Positions 1 through 9,057 are shown, counted from the stretch's first letter. The stretch is DNA of 64,000 nt from Syntrophomonas sp. UBA5314 (GCA_002410325.1 DHRK01000065.1:55248-119247); one strand, 5' to 3'. Made by a program: numbers and translations. Notes: a model not told the origin generated them from the sequence alone.

Positions 1-706
1 TTGTTGCATTCAGCTGGGGATCGGAGGAATGCCCAACGCAATCGGAATGGCTATTGCCGAGTCTGACTTGAAAGATCTGGGCTGTCATACCGAAATGTTA
101 GTGGATGCCTATGTTTACATGCATGAAGCAGGCAAAATGACAGGAAAGTACAAAGGTATTGATCCAGGAAAAATGGTTTATACTTTTGCCCTTGGAACCC
201 AGATACTATACGACTTTATCGATGATAATCCCAAGTGTGCGACTTATCCTGTTAATTACACGAATAAACCTTCGGTTGCGGCAATGAACGACCAACTTAT
301 AACCATCAACAATGCGATAGAAGTAGATCTGTATGGTCAGGTCAATTCGGAATCATCAGGAACACGGCATATAAGCGGAACGGGTGGTCAATTGGACTAT
401 GTTTTGGCCGGTTGGGAGTCCCGGGGTGGGAAATCTTTTATATGTATGCCATCAGCCAATATTGGAAAAAACAATGAAATTAAAACCAGGATTGTTTCTA
501 CTTTAACCCCGGGAGGAATCGTAACCGATCCCAGATCGGTTGCTGATTACATTGTTACCGAATATGGCAAGTATGCTATGAAGGGTATGAGCGTATGGCA
601 GCGCGCAGAAGGATTGATAAATATTGCTCATCCATCTGTAAGAGACGACCTGGTTAAGGCGGCTGAAGCCCAGGGGATATGGCGTAAATCACACAAAATT
701 CAATAA
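1..706 (+). CDS. CoA-transferase family protein, C-terminal part (5' end outside window)
   Basis: The reading frame is open from base 2, ahead of the first ATG at 29, and begins inside the family motif (I)QLGIGGMPNAIG, so the N-terminal half lies to the left of the window. The visible part has the C-terminal CoA-transferase domain: LGCHTEM, which carries the likely catalytic glutamate, then EVDLYGQVNSES and the CoA-binding GTGGQLDY loop. Family knowledge: acetyl-CoA hydrolase/4-hydroxybutyrate CoA-transferase (Cat1-like) enzymes move CoA between acyl groups and acetate through a glutamyl-CoA intermediate. It is followed after 54 bases by a full paralogue on the same strand, so the two are probably co-transcribed. 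Exact acyl specificity cannot be read from sequence. Confidence 0.9.
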   Translation, partial: CCIQLGIGGMPNAIGMAIAESDLKDLGCHTEMLVDAYVYMHEAGKMTGKYKGIDPGKMVYTFALGTQILYDFIDDNPKCATYPVNYTNKPSVAAMNDQLITINNAIEVDLYGQVNSESSGTRHISGTGGQLDYVLAGWESRGGKSFICMPSANIGKNNEIKTRIVSTLTPGGIVTDPRSVADYIVTEYGKYAMKGMSVWQRAEGLINIAHPSVRDDLVKAAEAQGIWRKSHKIQ

Positions 707-760
707 TTTTAGATTATTTTTAATGTCCCTAAGATCAATTGAGAAGGGAGCTAATAAAGC

Positions 761-2098
761 ATGTATTTAGAAAAAGATTACCAAAAAAAACTGATTTCAA
801 TAGGGGAAGCGGCCCAACAAGTTCAATCCGGGGATGTAGTAGCGACCGGCTTGGCAATAGGCGCATGCTCTATGGATATGTATGATGCTGTTTTGGACAG
901 GCACGAAGAGTTGAGGGATGTCAAGATTTTCGATACGGTTCAGGTACGTCCGGGCAAAATATACGACCCTGATTTCATGCGTAATCTTGATGGCCATATA
1001 AATTTTATGCCCGGTTTTGCTATAGCCACCCCCAGGAAAATGGGAAGTAGTAAATTGGCCGATTTTTATCCAGTTAAAGCAACCGATCTGCATGATAAGG
1101 TAGCGTCGAAAACCGACATATATATCGCCATGGTCACTCCGCCTAATCAATTTGGTTATGTGAACTTGGGTCTAACTAATTTCTACACCATGGAAGCGAT
1201 CCGTCAAGGGAAGGAAACCGGCAAACTGCGTATAGCCATTGGTGAGGTGAATGATCAAATGCCGGTCGTTTTCGGGAACAACTGGATGCATGTTTCAGAA
1301 TTTGATTATTTTGTTGAGAACTCAACCCAAATTCCAAACTTTGGGAGAGGCGAACCGACAGAGCGTGATAAAACAATAGCCCAGTATGTTTTAGAACTAA
1401 TCAATGATGGAGACACCATTCAGATGGGAATCGGCGGCATTCCTGAAGCTGTGGTCGCCGGTTTAACCGGGAAGCATGATCTGGGGGTTCTGACCGAAAT
1501 GTTCCCCGGTGGTTTACCTGACCTGGTGGAAAAAGAGATTGTCACCAATGCCCGGAAACCATTTCATAAAGGAGTTACAATAGCCACTTTCGGTATGGGC
1601 GATCAGTCTATGTATGATTATATTTGTGAGAATCCGGCCTGTGAATTGCATCCGGCATCTTATACCAATAATCCGGTGTTTGTTGCCCAGCATCCTAACA
1701 TGGTGGCACTTAATATGGCCCTAATGGTGGACTATAGCGGCCAGATAGCTTCTGAGGGTCTCCAGCATAATCAGATCAGTGGAACTGGCGGGCAATTGGA
1801 TTTTGCCATTGGAGCATTCTGGTCCAAGGGCGGTAAAGGAATCACCCTTATTAATGCGGCAAGAAATCTGTCAAACGGTTCTTTATCATCCGCAATTGTT
1901 CCTGAATTGCCACTTGGAACTCCGGTTACTGTTCCTAGAACTTATGCCGATTATGTTATAAGCGAATATGGTATTGCCAGCCTTAGATACAAAACCAGAA
2001 GAGAAAGGGCTAACGAGTTAATTTCCATAGCACATCCCGATTTACGAGGAGAGCTTAAGGCCAGTTTGAAAAAGAATTTTTATCCCCAATGGGCTTAA
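761..2098 (+). CDS. Acyl-CoA:acetate CoA-transferase / acetyl-CoA hydrolase family (full length, 445 aa)
   Basis: This full-length enzyme has the usual two-domain layout of the 4-hydroxybutyrate/butyryl CoA-transferase family. The N-terminal domain spans roughly residues 1-200. The C-terminal domain holds QMGIGGIPEAV, the likely catalytic Glu246 in LGVLTEMFPGG, and GTGGQLDFA near residue 340 for CoA binding. The normally conserved EVD.tGQv motif reads MVDYSGQI, so it has diverged from the upstream paralogue. An AGAAGGGAG ribosome-binding site precedes the ATG. In a butyrate-oxidising or butyrate-forming anaerobe such enzymes exchange CoA between acetate and the fatty acid; that role here is inference. 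A sigma-54 activator gene lies downstream. Confidence 0.9.
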   Translation: MYLEKDYQKKLISIGEAAQQVQSGDVVATGLAIGACSMDMYDAVLDRHEELRDVKIFDTVQVRPGKIYDPDFMRNLDGHINFMPGFAIATPRKMGSSKLADFYPVKATDLHDKVASKTDIYIAMVTPPNQFGYVNLGLTNFYTMEAIRQGKETGKLRIAIGEVNDQMPVVFGNNWMHVSEFDYFVENSTQIPNFGRGEPTERDKTIAQYVLELINDGDTIQMGIGGIPEAVVAGLTGKHDLGVLTEMFPGGLPDLVEKEIVTNARKPFHKGVTIATFGMGDQSMYDYICENPACELHPASYTNNPVFVAQHPNMVALNMALMVDYSGQIASEGLQHNQISGTGGQLDFAIGAFWSKGGKGITLINAARNLSNGSLSSAIVPELPLGTPVTVPRTYADYVISEYGIASLRYKTRRERANELISIAHPDLRGELKASLKKNFYPQWA

Positions 2099-2481
2099 TG
2101 ATTTAAACTCAACCTTAATGTTGCTAAGATTTCCTTCAACCCCCCTTTAATATGTTTCAATACTTTGGTGACGAACATGGTTCGTTGCCGCCTTTTTTTG
2201 TAATGGCATTCATCGAATCAAGGAGGGATGATTGAAGAGAACGCTTCCATCGCTGAGGAAATGCAGAGGAATTAAACGTGAAAAAATAACTTAATAAAGG
2301 GGAGAAAATAATGAGCAGAGAAAAAGAGTGGATGCCCGGAGCATAGAAGCGGTCGGCAATTCCTTCTGAGGGGTTAGACAAAAATTCAATCGCCGGGGTG
2401 GCAAAAAAATTACCAAGTAATGATTTCAGATATAAATAGCCATTTCATTACAAGTACTATAAATATTTGTAATTTATTATA
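2099..2481. other. Intergenic region between the CoA-transferase and regulator genes
   Basis: No supported gene is seen. A short minus-strand frame at 2157-2381 has no family resemblance and no convincing ribosome-binding site. The segment is AT-rich towards its right end and leads into the promoter of the regulator. Confidence 0.5.
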
Positions 2482-2490
2482 TGTTATAAT
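2482..2490 (+). promoter_or_regulatory. Extended -10 promoter of the sigma-54 activator gene
   Basis: TGTTATAAT is an extended -10 element (TG-N-TATAAT) in an AT-rich tract, and no good -35 hexamer is visible. Transcription would start near 2497, giving a leader of about 115 bases before the activator's start codon. Confidence 0.4.
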
Positions 2491-2613
2491 ATAATAAAAG
2501 TTTGCGGCTCAATCAGAGAAGTAATTTAAAGGGGGGCAAATAGAGGGACCAGGAGTAAAACCATTATTTCATGAGTGGAAGGTGATAATCGTTTAAGGGG
2601 GGAGTTCGGAAAT

Positions 2614-4338
2614 ATGATGAACTTTATACTATTACCAAGGCATTTAAACTCAATTGTCAATTCGGTCTATAATTACAATGGGATAATTGCTGTTGATAAG
2701 GATGGTATTATTACCATATTTAATCCAACTGCGGGAAAAATATTAGGCATACCTCCAGATAAGGCAATTGGCAAACCCATAGACGACGCAGTGCCAGGTT
2801 CAGGTCTAGATAAAGTAATTTTAACAGGAAAACCCCAGCTTAATAAAAAACAAAAAGTGGGAGATGTTGTAGTAGTAACTAACCGAACACCTATTGTTGA
2901 AAATGGGGAATTGATTGGTGCGGTCGGTATATTTAAAGACATAACGGAGTTTGAGCAGGTAGTCGATGAACTTGAGTATGTTAAACAGCTTAAGGCAACT
3001 CTTGATGAAGTAATTGAAAACCCGTATGAGGGAATTCTTGTAGTCGATAAAGACGGATTGGTCACCATGATAAACGATACTTACTTAAATATTGTAGGAC
3101 GTCGTCGTGAAGATGTTCTTGGGACCCACATTAGTCTTATTAATGAGAACTGCAATCTACCTCAGGTTTTAAAGACAGGCGAACCCATATTATGTGATTT
3201 CTGCAACGTCCGGGACCAAGGATTAATCACTATGCGTGTGCCAATCATGAAGGATGGAGAACTGGTGGGAGCATTTGGAAAAACTCTATTTACAGATATT
3301 AATGCTGCCAAGATCCTGACTGAGAAATTAAAGCAAGCGGAACGTAAGTTGGAGTTTTACAAGGAAGAGTGCGAAAAGATCAACCGCTCGTATTACCAAT
3401 TTGACGATATTATTGGAGAAAGCAATATAATTAATAGTCTAAAAAACTTTGCCTGGCGGGTAGCCCGCAATATATCTACGGTGCTTATAACCGGTGAAAG
3501 CGGAACCGGGAAAGAGCTATTTGCCCATGCTATACATAATGGCAGCGAAAGACGTTTGCGGCCATTTATAAAAGTAAATTGTGCTGCTATTCCCGAAAAT
3601 TTATTGGAATCAGAGCTGTTTGGTTATGTGGAAGGGGCATTTACTGGGGCAAAAAAAGGAGGAAAAACAGGGAAATTTGAAGTGGCTGATAAAGGAACCA
3701 TTTTTCTCGATGAAATTGGAGACATGCCATTGATAATGCAGGCCAAATTGTTAAGGGTACTTCAAGAACGGGAAATTGAAAGAATAGGTAGTCTAGAGCC
3801 CATTCGGGTAGACGTTAGAGTAATAGCCGCTACTAACCAGAACTTGGAGGAACTTGTGAAGGAAGGAAAGTTCCGTGAAGATCTTTATTACCGCCTGAAT
3901 ATTGTAGAATTGAGTATTCCGCCGCTTAGAGAACACGCGGAAGATATTCCGCTGCTGGTTGATTCTCTTATTTCCAAGTTGAATACAAAAATGCGCAAAC
4001 AAATAGACTATATTTCCGAAGATGCTTTGAAGCTTTTACAGCAATACACATGGCCAGGCAATATTCGCGAACTAGAAAATGTCTTAGAATTGGCAATTAA
4101 TATGACTGATGATTCATCATTAAATATTGAGGATTTTCCTTGTATATTAAGAAAAATCAATACTGAGAGTGCCCTCCGAAGTAAGTCAGGTCTAGCCAAT
4201 ATTATGTACCAGACTGAGAAACAAGTTTTGGAAGACGCTTTAAAGCAGACAAATGGGGACAAAAAATTGGCAGCAGAACTCCTCGCCATTCATCCGTCGG
4301 CTCTATATCGTAAGCTCAGTAAATATAAGATTAGTTAA
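2614..4338 (+). CDS. Sigma-54-dependent transcriptional activator with two PAS domains
   Basis: The ATG at 2614 is chosen because AAGGGGGGAG lies 9 bases upstream; an earlier in-frame GTG at 2575 lacks such a site. The 574-aa product has two N-terminal PAS sensor domains (about 15-110 and 130-225), a short coiled linker and an AAA+ domain. The AAA+ domain shows Walker A GESGTGKE (from residue 294), the sigma-54 contact loop GAFTGA (341-346) and Walker B with Asp366-Glu367. A C-terminal Fis-type helix-turn-helix (AAELLAIHPSALYRKL) follows. Such proteins bind upstream enhancers and drive open-complex formation by sigma-54 RNA polymerase. A canonical sigma-54 promoter lies 1.1 kb downstream in front of CoA-transferase fragments, so acyl-CoA metabolism is the likely target. 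The PAS ligand is unknown. Confidence 0.93.
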   Translation: MMNFILLPRHLNSIVNSVYNYNGIIAVDKDGIITIFNPTAGKILGIPPDKAIGKPIDDAVPGSGLDKVILTGKPQLNKKQKVGDVVVVTNRTPIVENGELIGAVGIFKDITEFEQVVDELEYVKQLKATLDEVIENPYEGILVVDKDGLVTMINDTYLNIVGRRREDVLGTHISLINENCNLPQVLKTGEPILCDFCNVRDQGLITMRVPIMKDGELVGAFGKTLFTDINAAKILTEKLKQAERKLEFYKEECEKINRSYYQFDDIIGESNIINSLKNFAWRVARNISTVLITGESGTGKELFAHAIHNGSERRLRPFIKVNCAAIPENLLESELFGYVEGAFTGAKKGGKTGKFEVADKGTIFLDEIGDMPLIMQAKLLRVLQEREIERIGSLEPIRVDVRVIAATNQNLEELVKEGKFREDLYYRLNIVELSIPPLREHAEDIPLLVDSLISKLNTKMRKQIDYISEDALKLLQQYTWPGNIRELENVLELAINMTDDSSLNIEDFPCILRKINTESALRSKSGLANIMYQTEKQVLEDALKQTNGDKKLAAELLAIHPSALYRKLSKYKIS

Positions 4339-4546
4339 GTTTTACCTTTACTACAATCACTGTGAGTAACCTACTTTGATCAAATTAAAGAGAAAAGGGG
4401 TTGCTCTTTTTATTTTATTTGTTTATCGCTTGCCCATGGCTTATCCCTTACGCTCTATAATTATGGTCATCAAACAGAAAATCGTTTATATCAGACAATT
4501 GGCGTCAGACTCAATAAGAGCTACTTTCAGTCGTCTTATTAAGTTC

Positions 4547-5149
4547 TCAGGCCGGATTGGTCAGTAATTGATTTCGGTTGACATACGGTAGAATTCCAGA
4601 AACAAAATGGGTGCTTATCAGTGGGGCATTACGACTTGGTACCACACGATGCACTTGATTGATATGAATAGAATTGCAAGTAGTGTCTAAATTTGAAACA
4701 TTTTCGTTGACTTCAACAATAATATATTCGGCATGTTCAATTTCCCATTGAAATTTTTGCCTGGATATCCCAGAAGGAAACCAAAAGAAACCATCTTTAT
4801 CCATTGGACTAACTATTGCCATAAAAATAAAACCGGGTATAAGGTTATAACCAGCTTTGGAAAGCGATTGTGATTCCCAAATCTGTCTGGTAAAAGATAT
4901 ATTTTCAAAGTAAAAATGGGCCCCCATAGGATCTACTCGATGTACATCGTAGTGCCAGAACGAATCATTATCTGGGTATATTTTTACGTTTCTTAACTCA
5001 CTAATGCGTTTGGCTAAAGCAATATCGAGTTCACTGCTTTGAAATACTCCAAAAGCATATCTTATTGAATTTCCCGATGCCACTATTTTGACGGCTTTGT
5101 CAGCAAAAGATATCTTTTCCGCATATCTTTCCGCACATTTAAAATCCAT
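4547..5149 (-). pseudogene. Truncated CoA-transferase, N-terminal half only (200 aa)
   Basis: The frame starts at an ATG behind GGAGGAATAAGCG and matches the N-terminal domain of the CoA-transferases at the left edge: KIVASGNSIRYAFG, LRNVKIYP, YNLIPGFIFMAIVSPMDKDGFF and YIIVEVNENV align with the same landmarks. It stops after about 200 residues, just before the GIG..p motif. The catalytic glutamate and the GTGGQ CoA loop are therefore absent and it cannot be an active transferase of the usual kind. It follows a second, even shorter fragment on the same strand, and both lie downstream of a sigma-54 promoter. It is most likely a degraded remnant; a non-catalytic product is possible because the start signals are intact. 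Confidence 0.75.
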
Positions 5150-5152
5150 CGC

Positions 5153-5290
5153 TTATTCCTCCATAATTAATAGATAAGGATGGCCGACACACCAGCCATA
5201 ATCAATCCAGTCTCCAGATTTTATTAGCTTCACCGCTTTTTCAGATGAGATTAACTTTTTACCATGCTCTTGTTGCCATGATTGATACAT
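5153..5290 (-). pseudogene. CoA-transferase N-terminal fragment (45 aa)
   Basis: The ATG at 5290 has AAAGGGGG at proper spacing. The 45 residues (W..EHGKKLISSEKAVKLIKSGDWIDYG) match the first 45 residues of CoA-transferases such as the one at 761. The frame then ends at TAA, three bases before the next fragment's start codon. The stop region doubles as the ribosome-binding site of that next fragment. This looks like a tandem pair of transferase genes that lost internal and 3' sequence, retaining the expression signals. Confidence 0.65.
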
Positions 5291-5408
5291 AAATGTCGTT
5301 TCCCCCTTTGAATTGGGCTGTATTACATGGAATATCCTAATAGTTGGATAAAAAGCTCCCCGTTTTTTATGTTCCAAGATGGTTTAAACGAGTATAATAC
5401 TTAATTTG

Positions 5409-5424
5409 TGCAAAATGCGTGCCA
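5409..5424 (-). promoter_or_regulatory. Sigma-54 (-24/-12) promoter
   Basis: On the minus strand the sequence TGGCACGCATTTTGCA fits the sigma-54 consensus TGGCACG-N4-TTGCW at every defined position. Transcription would begin near 5398 and run leftward into the two CoA-transferase fragments. The nearby activator at 2614-4338 has the matching GAFTGA loop. Confidence 0.85.
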
Positions 5425-5444
5425 ATACTTAGGCACTCGGCCAA

Positions 5445-5576
5445 AGTCCATTGTTTCGGGAAAATAGGCTTTTTAGACAGGGTGTTTTCGAGGTGATAAA
5501 TGCAAGATTGTTATTTTTTTGTATCTGAAAGATCCCCAGAAGCCCCGTTGTTTCAAAGCTTTCGCAACAATGGACT
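5445..5576. repeat. Inverted pair of AGTCCATTGTTnCG sites, candidate activator-binding sites
   Basis: AGTCCATTGTTTCG occurs on the plus strand at 5445-5458 and AGTCCATTGTTGCG on the minus strand at 5563-5576, 13 of 14 bases alike. The distal copy is about 140-165 bp upstream of the sigma-54 promoter, a typical enhancer distance. The proximal copy is only about 20-35 bp upstream. Binding by the PAS/sigma-54 activator is inference. Confidence 0.4.
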
Positions 5577-5925
5577 CGGATTCGCTTATTGTAGACGATC
5601 ATTGTGTTTGTTTAGATGGGGTTCTTGTAATGTTTTTCTATGATAAGGCCGGGGGCATTGACGGTTCATATACTGTTGTTAGAGAGATTTGGGCTTGGTG
5701 ATTGTAGGTGTTATTTCTCTGAGTATCTTGCTCAGAAAGTAAACGACCGCCTCGTAGGGCGGTCTAAAACCTGTTAAGGACCAGCCGCCGTGCAAAAAGC
5801 GGCAACTCCTTTATAGCTGTATGTTAACAGATACGAAAATAGTAGTCAAAGAAGCTCTGGCTTAAGGCCGGGGATTGCTTTATTTGGGAAGTAATCCCCG
5901 ATGCAAAACCAGATAAAATCTGTTA

Positions 5926-7989
5926 TTAGTTTTTAACGTCCACTATCATGCCTTGCTCCTGTAAATATTCCATTAAAAGTGAACCGATTTTCAGTAAAAA
6001 TATACCCTGTTCGTATTCCTTTTCCTCATCCCCCAGAATATCTTGACGCAGCAGAGTTAAGGTATCCTCTGGATTTCTATTCAAGTAATTAGCCAGGTCA
6101 TTTATTAATAACTTCTGCAGCTCATCCGAGTCTTTAAGACTGCATTGATAATCACGAAAATAGACCATAGCATTAGTCCCCCGAAGAGCCTTACGAATAT
6201 CTTTGATAAGGCCTTCAATATTTTTACTGGGCGGCACAAAAATAAATAACCGGGGCTTTTTAAGTACAATATATCCCCATTGGCAGGTATGGTCCGGGGA
6301 ATAACTCATCCAGAGAAATGTCTGCAGCGATGGCTCGGATTTAAGAGTGTGAAATTTTCCGCTTATTTCTAGATAATTATTAAATTCCTTATCAACATTC
6401 AGTTCAGTCAACATCCATTTTAGATATAAAGGTTTTTTAAGTGCCATCAAGGTATTTTGCTCCAGTTCGTCAATGGCCATGATGTAAGCCTTGAGAATGT
6501 TTTCTCCCCTTTTTTTGCAGAAGGAGAAGTCCCCTTCATCATGAGGATGTAAACGCTCCATTAGCATATGGAATTTATTGTAATACAACTCTTTCAGCTC
6601 TGGCAACAGCACATAATAAGGTGCCTGGATCCACTGCTGGCTGCTCACGGGCAAGAGCCTGGTTAAGATGATCGCCCCCGGAACAATCTCCTCCTGAATA
6701 TTAGTCTCCCAATTACCATAGACCTCGCCTCGCTGGCCTGTAAAAATATCCTCCAATAATATCTTGTGTTTTGATAGAGGGATTAGCAAATAAGCCCCTA
6801 CGTGACTAATTATTAGATTAAAAGCGGCTTCTCTCAAGTGAGGGGGAAAACGACAGGCATGGTCGTCCCAAAAAAGATGTGCTGGTGTAGAACCGGCGCT
6901 GTTCTCGAAATCCAAAACTATATAATCATGGAAAAATTGTTCATATATCTCGCTGATCTCACCCTTCCAGAAGTTACCGGATGTATTGAGGCAATCATAA
7001 AAGTCCGCCTGGGCCTTGGTCGTATCGACCAGGCCCTCAGTGTAGAAATTGGTGTACATATGGATATACTGCTTGACTTCGTCATAGCATTTAATTTTGT
7101 CTTCCGGCGAAAGCGCTTCCCATTCAGGATATATCAGTGGGCAGCTATTGAAATCCAGCGGGTAACGTTTATAATGCCTGCCAATTATTTGTACTTTGCG
7201 CAGCAGAGTCCAAAGCGATGTAGAATATTTTTTGGCTATATCAACATAACTACAGTGTTTACCCACACATTTCCAATAGGTATATTCCAGGGCCGCCACC
7301 CAACCCCGGAGGTTTGATATCTTGGGATGATATATATTGGAGTACTCATTCCACATGTACAGCATCCAGGCCAGGCAATTAAGATCAAATATTTTTTCTT
7401 GAAAATTATCATAGGCCACCGCCGCCACCTGTCCATACTCCTTGGAAGCCCAAGTATAACTATATATATAGGAATCTAAAGCTTGACTGGAACGATAAGA
7501 TCTTACCTGTAGTTCGATTGCTTTCGCCTGCTTGGGCGTCTGTAGTATTTTTTCCTGTTTGAGACGATTTTGTGTTGCTTTGATTTGGAATACCGAAATT
7601 GGATATTTATCCCGGTTTCCAATTCTGAATTTTATGGCACCCTGTTCATTAAGCAGTTTTCTTAGGAAAGCCCACCCCTTGAAACCTCCGACGGTCTGGA
7701 CACCAGGAGATGAACCATTCATTTCCTCCACCTGTGTTGTCGATTGTTTATCTATACTGCTATTACATCTAGCTGCCACGTTCAATTTCATATCATCTTC
7801 GGTGTTTAGGTCATTCTCATTTAAATTCATTGCAGTGGAATGAACATGGCCTCTCGTCCCTACGGGAAAATAAGTCCGTTTGCCTGTGCCTGAAGAACCA
7901 CAGCAATCTTGGTGTGGCTTTCCACTACCGCATCCACATAAACCTTCATGGAATTGTACGATAATCCTCCTGGAATTTCCCCAGACCAT
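5926..7989 (-). CDS. Large SEC-C-like zinc-motif protein of unknown function (687 aa)
   Basis: The ATG at 7989 is preceded by GGGGGAG. Near the N-terminus is CGCGSGKPHQDCCG (about residues 18-31), a variant of the SEC-C zinc-binding motif CpCGSGkkykkCC known from the SecA C-terminus and many uncharacterised proteins. The rest has no enzyme motif that I recognise. The middle (about LEDIFTGQRGEV...PGAIILTRLLPV) resembles the same region of the second SEC-C protein in this window (29590-30831, IQDIFLGTSHR...), so the two appear to share a core fold. The gene is monocistronic, flanked by long intergenic regions. Its function is not known. Confidence 0.75.
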   Translation of the reverse strand: MVWGNSRRIIVQFHEGLCGCGSGKPHQDCCGSSGTGKRTYFPVGTRGHVHSTAMNLNENDLNTEDDMKLNVAARCNSSIDKQSTTQVEEMNGSSPGVQTVGGFKGWAFLRKLLNEQGAIKFRIGNRDKYPISVFQIKATQNRLKQEKILQTPKQAKAIELQVRSYRSSQALDSYIYSYTWASKEYGQVAAVAYDNFQEKIFDLNCLAWMLYMWNEYSNIYHPKISNLRGWVAALEYTYWKCVGKHCSYVDIAKKYSTSLWTLLRKVQIIGRHYKRYPLDFNSCPLIYPEWEALSPEDKIKCYDEVKQYIHMYTNFYTEGLVDTTKAQADFYDCLNTSGNFWKGEISEIYEQFFHDYIVLDFENSAGSTPAHLFWDDHACRFPPHLREAAFNLIISHVGAYLLIPLSKHKILLEDIFTGQRGEVYGNWETNIQEEIVPGAIILTRLLPVSSQQWIQAPYYVLLPELKELYYNKFHMLMERLHPHDEGDFSFCKKRGENILKAYIMAIDELEQNTLMALKKPLYLKWMLTELNVDKEFNNYLEISGKFHTLKSEPSLQTFLWMSYSPDHTCQWGYIVLKKPRLFIFVPPSKNIEGLIKDIRKALRGTNAMVYFRDYQCSLKDSDELQKLLINDLANYLNRNPEDTLTLLRQDILGDEEKEYEQGIFLLKIGSLLMEYLQEQGMIVDVKN

Positions 7990-8474
7990 ATTACTCCCCC
8001 GGCTGTCTTCAATATAGTGATAAACTCATAAATGTTTAAAAAATGTGCTATATTTGCTCACGCATGAATTTAACGAAAATAACATAAGAAACGTGACATA
8101 GTGACACGTCTTCTCAATCCCCGGTTTAATCTCAAGTCTTTATTGCTGGATTATTATTGGCAGGAAAGATGAACTGCATAGAGTATTATTTGAAGGCGAT
8201 TCTCCATTTCTATTCGCCCTTTGCAGAGTTTTGCTGATTGACGCCCAAGGCTAATATCAGATGAAAAATATTCTGCGCTGAAAATAAGGTGAAATATCTT
8301 TCAAATAACGGAAGGTGATCTTGAGTCTATTGTCAAGATTAGGGGACTTGTCTTCAGAAAGCTTCTTTATTGATGTAGCATACTTCAGCAGACTCATTAA
8401 TCAAACTTTAACATAATTGTAAAGTAAATAAAAATATCTAAAATAAATTCACATTTTGACAAAAGTTACTATAT
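7990..8474. other. Intergenic region, no supported feature
   Basis: This 485-base stretch is AT-rich and divided by stop codons in all frames. One 22-codon plus-strand frame near 8169 has an AGGAAAG upstream but no other support. Nothing is called. Confidence 0.4.
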
Positions 8475-8825
8475 TCAGATAGTTACTGACTGTCCGGTTA
8501 AAACAATATCGAGGTTTGAATTTCCTGCTGCTGCGACCCCTGACTCAGGGTGTTCAAGCTTATCACAGGATTGTCCATGAAGCAAAGTGTCGGCAGCCGC
8601 TGCTTTGCGTTCAGCCTCACGTTGATAATAGAGGCGGTAAGCCGTACTCCAGCGTCTTTCTTCATCCTCTCTTTTGGCCTTTAATATGACCCGCAGTTTA
8701 GCCCATCGCATCCGGGCATTCTTTTCTATCATCACACAAATAACATAAAGGCTACAGTACAGAGCTCCTTTGCAAAGGAAATATATAAAGACGTAGAGTA
8801 AAAATGTTTTCTGTAAAGAACTCAT
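8475..8825 (-). CDS. Small membrane-anchored protein of unknown function (116 aa)
   Basis: The ATG at 8825 has a strong AAAGGGGGGAG site 7 bases upstream. The first ~33 residues form one or two hydrophobic membrane segments (FLLYVFIYFLCKGALYCSLY). A highly charged, probably helical stretch rich in Lys, Arg and Glu (about 36-78) and a polar tail follow, so the bulk should sit in the cytoplasm. I do not recognise a family. It lies 42 bases after a 32-aa membrane peptide gene on the same strand, behind a large palindromic operator, so the two probably form one transcription unit. Confidence 0.6.
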   Translation of the reverse strand: MSSLQKTFLLYVFIYFLCKGALYCSLYVICVMIEKNARMRWAKLRVILKAKREDEERRWSTAYRLYYQREAERKAAAADTLLHGQSCDKLEHPESGVAAAGNSNLDIVLTGQSVTI

Positions 8826-8867
8826 ATATCTACTCCCCCCTTTCCCAATCTGAAATCCATGGATGTC

Positions 8868-8966
8868 TTAAGAATTTAAGTAAATGTGTTTAAAGACGTA
8901 GAGGTTGCTTACGGTCCCGGCGATTAAAATTAGACCTGTGGCTAGAGCGGCGGCGATCGCTGCCAT
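8868..8966 (-). CDS. Very small membrane peptide (32 aa)
   Basis: The ATG at 8966 follows GGGGGGATGACT, a good ribosome-binding site, and the frame of 32 codons ends in TAA. The product is mostly one hydrophobic helix (AAIAAALATGLILIAGTV, residues 2-19) with a short polar tail ending FKHIYLNS. It lies between the palindromic operator region (9005-9057) and the 116-aa membrane protein gene. Size and layout recall small membrane effectors or type I-like toxins, but no family is recognised and a function cannot be given. Confidence 0.5.
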   Translation of the reverse strand: MAAIAAALATGLILIAGTVSNLYVFKHIYLNS

Positions 8967-9004
8967 AGTCATCCCCCCCAGAAAAATATAAGATAATAAC
9001 ATAT

Positions 9005-9057
9005 TACTATTTTAACATGTTAACATCTTATAAATATGTTAACATGTTAAAATAGTA
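9005..9057. promoter_or_regulatory. Perfect 22-bp inverted repeat with nested ATGTTAACAT palindromes (operator)
   Basis: The arms at 9005-9026 and 9036-9057 are identical over 22 bp in inverted orientation, with a 9-base AT spacer. Each arm contains the palindromes TTAACATGTTAA and ATGTTAACAT. The site lies directly upstream of the 32-aa/116-aa membrane gene pair, overlapping the place where their promoter must be. A related TGTTAACA-like site (TTGTTAACAT) occurs at about 9435-9444, upstream of the ribbon-helix-helix gene. That protein is the obvious candidate to bind both; this is inference. Confidence 0.6.

Larger units (their letters stand above)
5291..5925. other. Intergenic region with sigma-54 promoter and two hairpins
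   Basis: Apart from the promoter and paired sites, two hairpins are visible. One is at 5745-5764 (GACCGCC/GGCGGTC). The other is at 5869-5900, a 12-bp stem with one G-T pair, just downstream of the minus-strand SEC-C gene. Neither is followed by a clear T-run, so terminator function is uncertain. A 60-codon plus-strand frame at 5519-5701 has no start signals and is not called. Confidence 0.5.

Noticed and set aside
4376..4567. Plus-strand frame of 63 codons after the sigma-54 activator gene
   Set aside because: No family, a hydrophobic and AT-driven composition, and it overlaps the end of the truncated CoA-transferase on the other strand.
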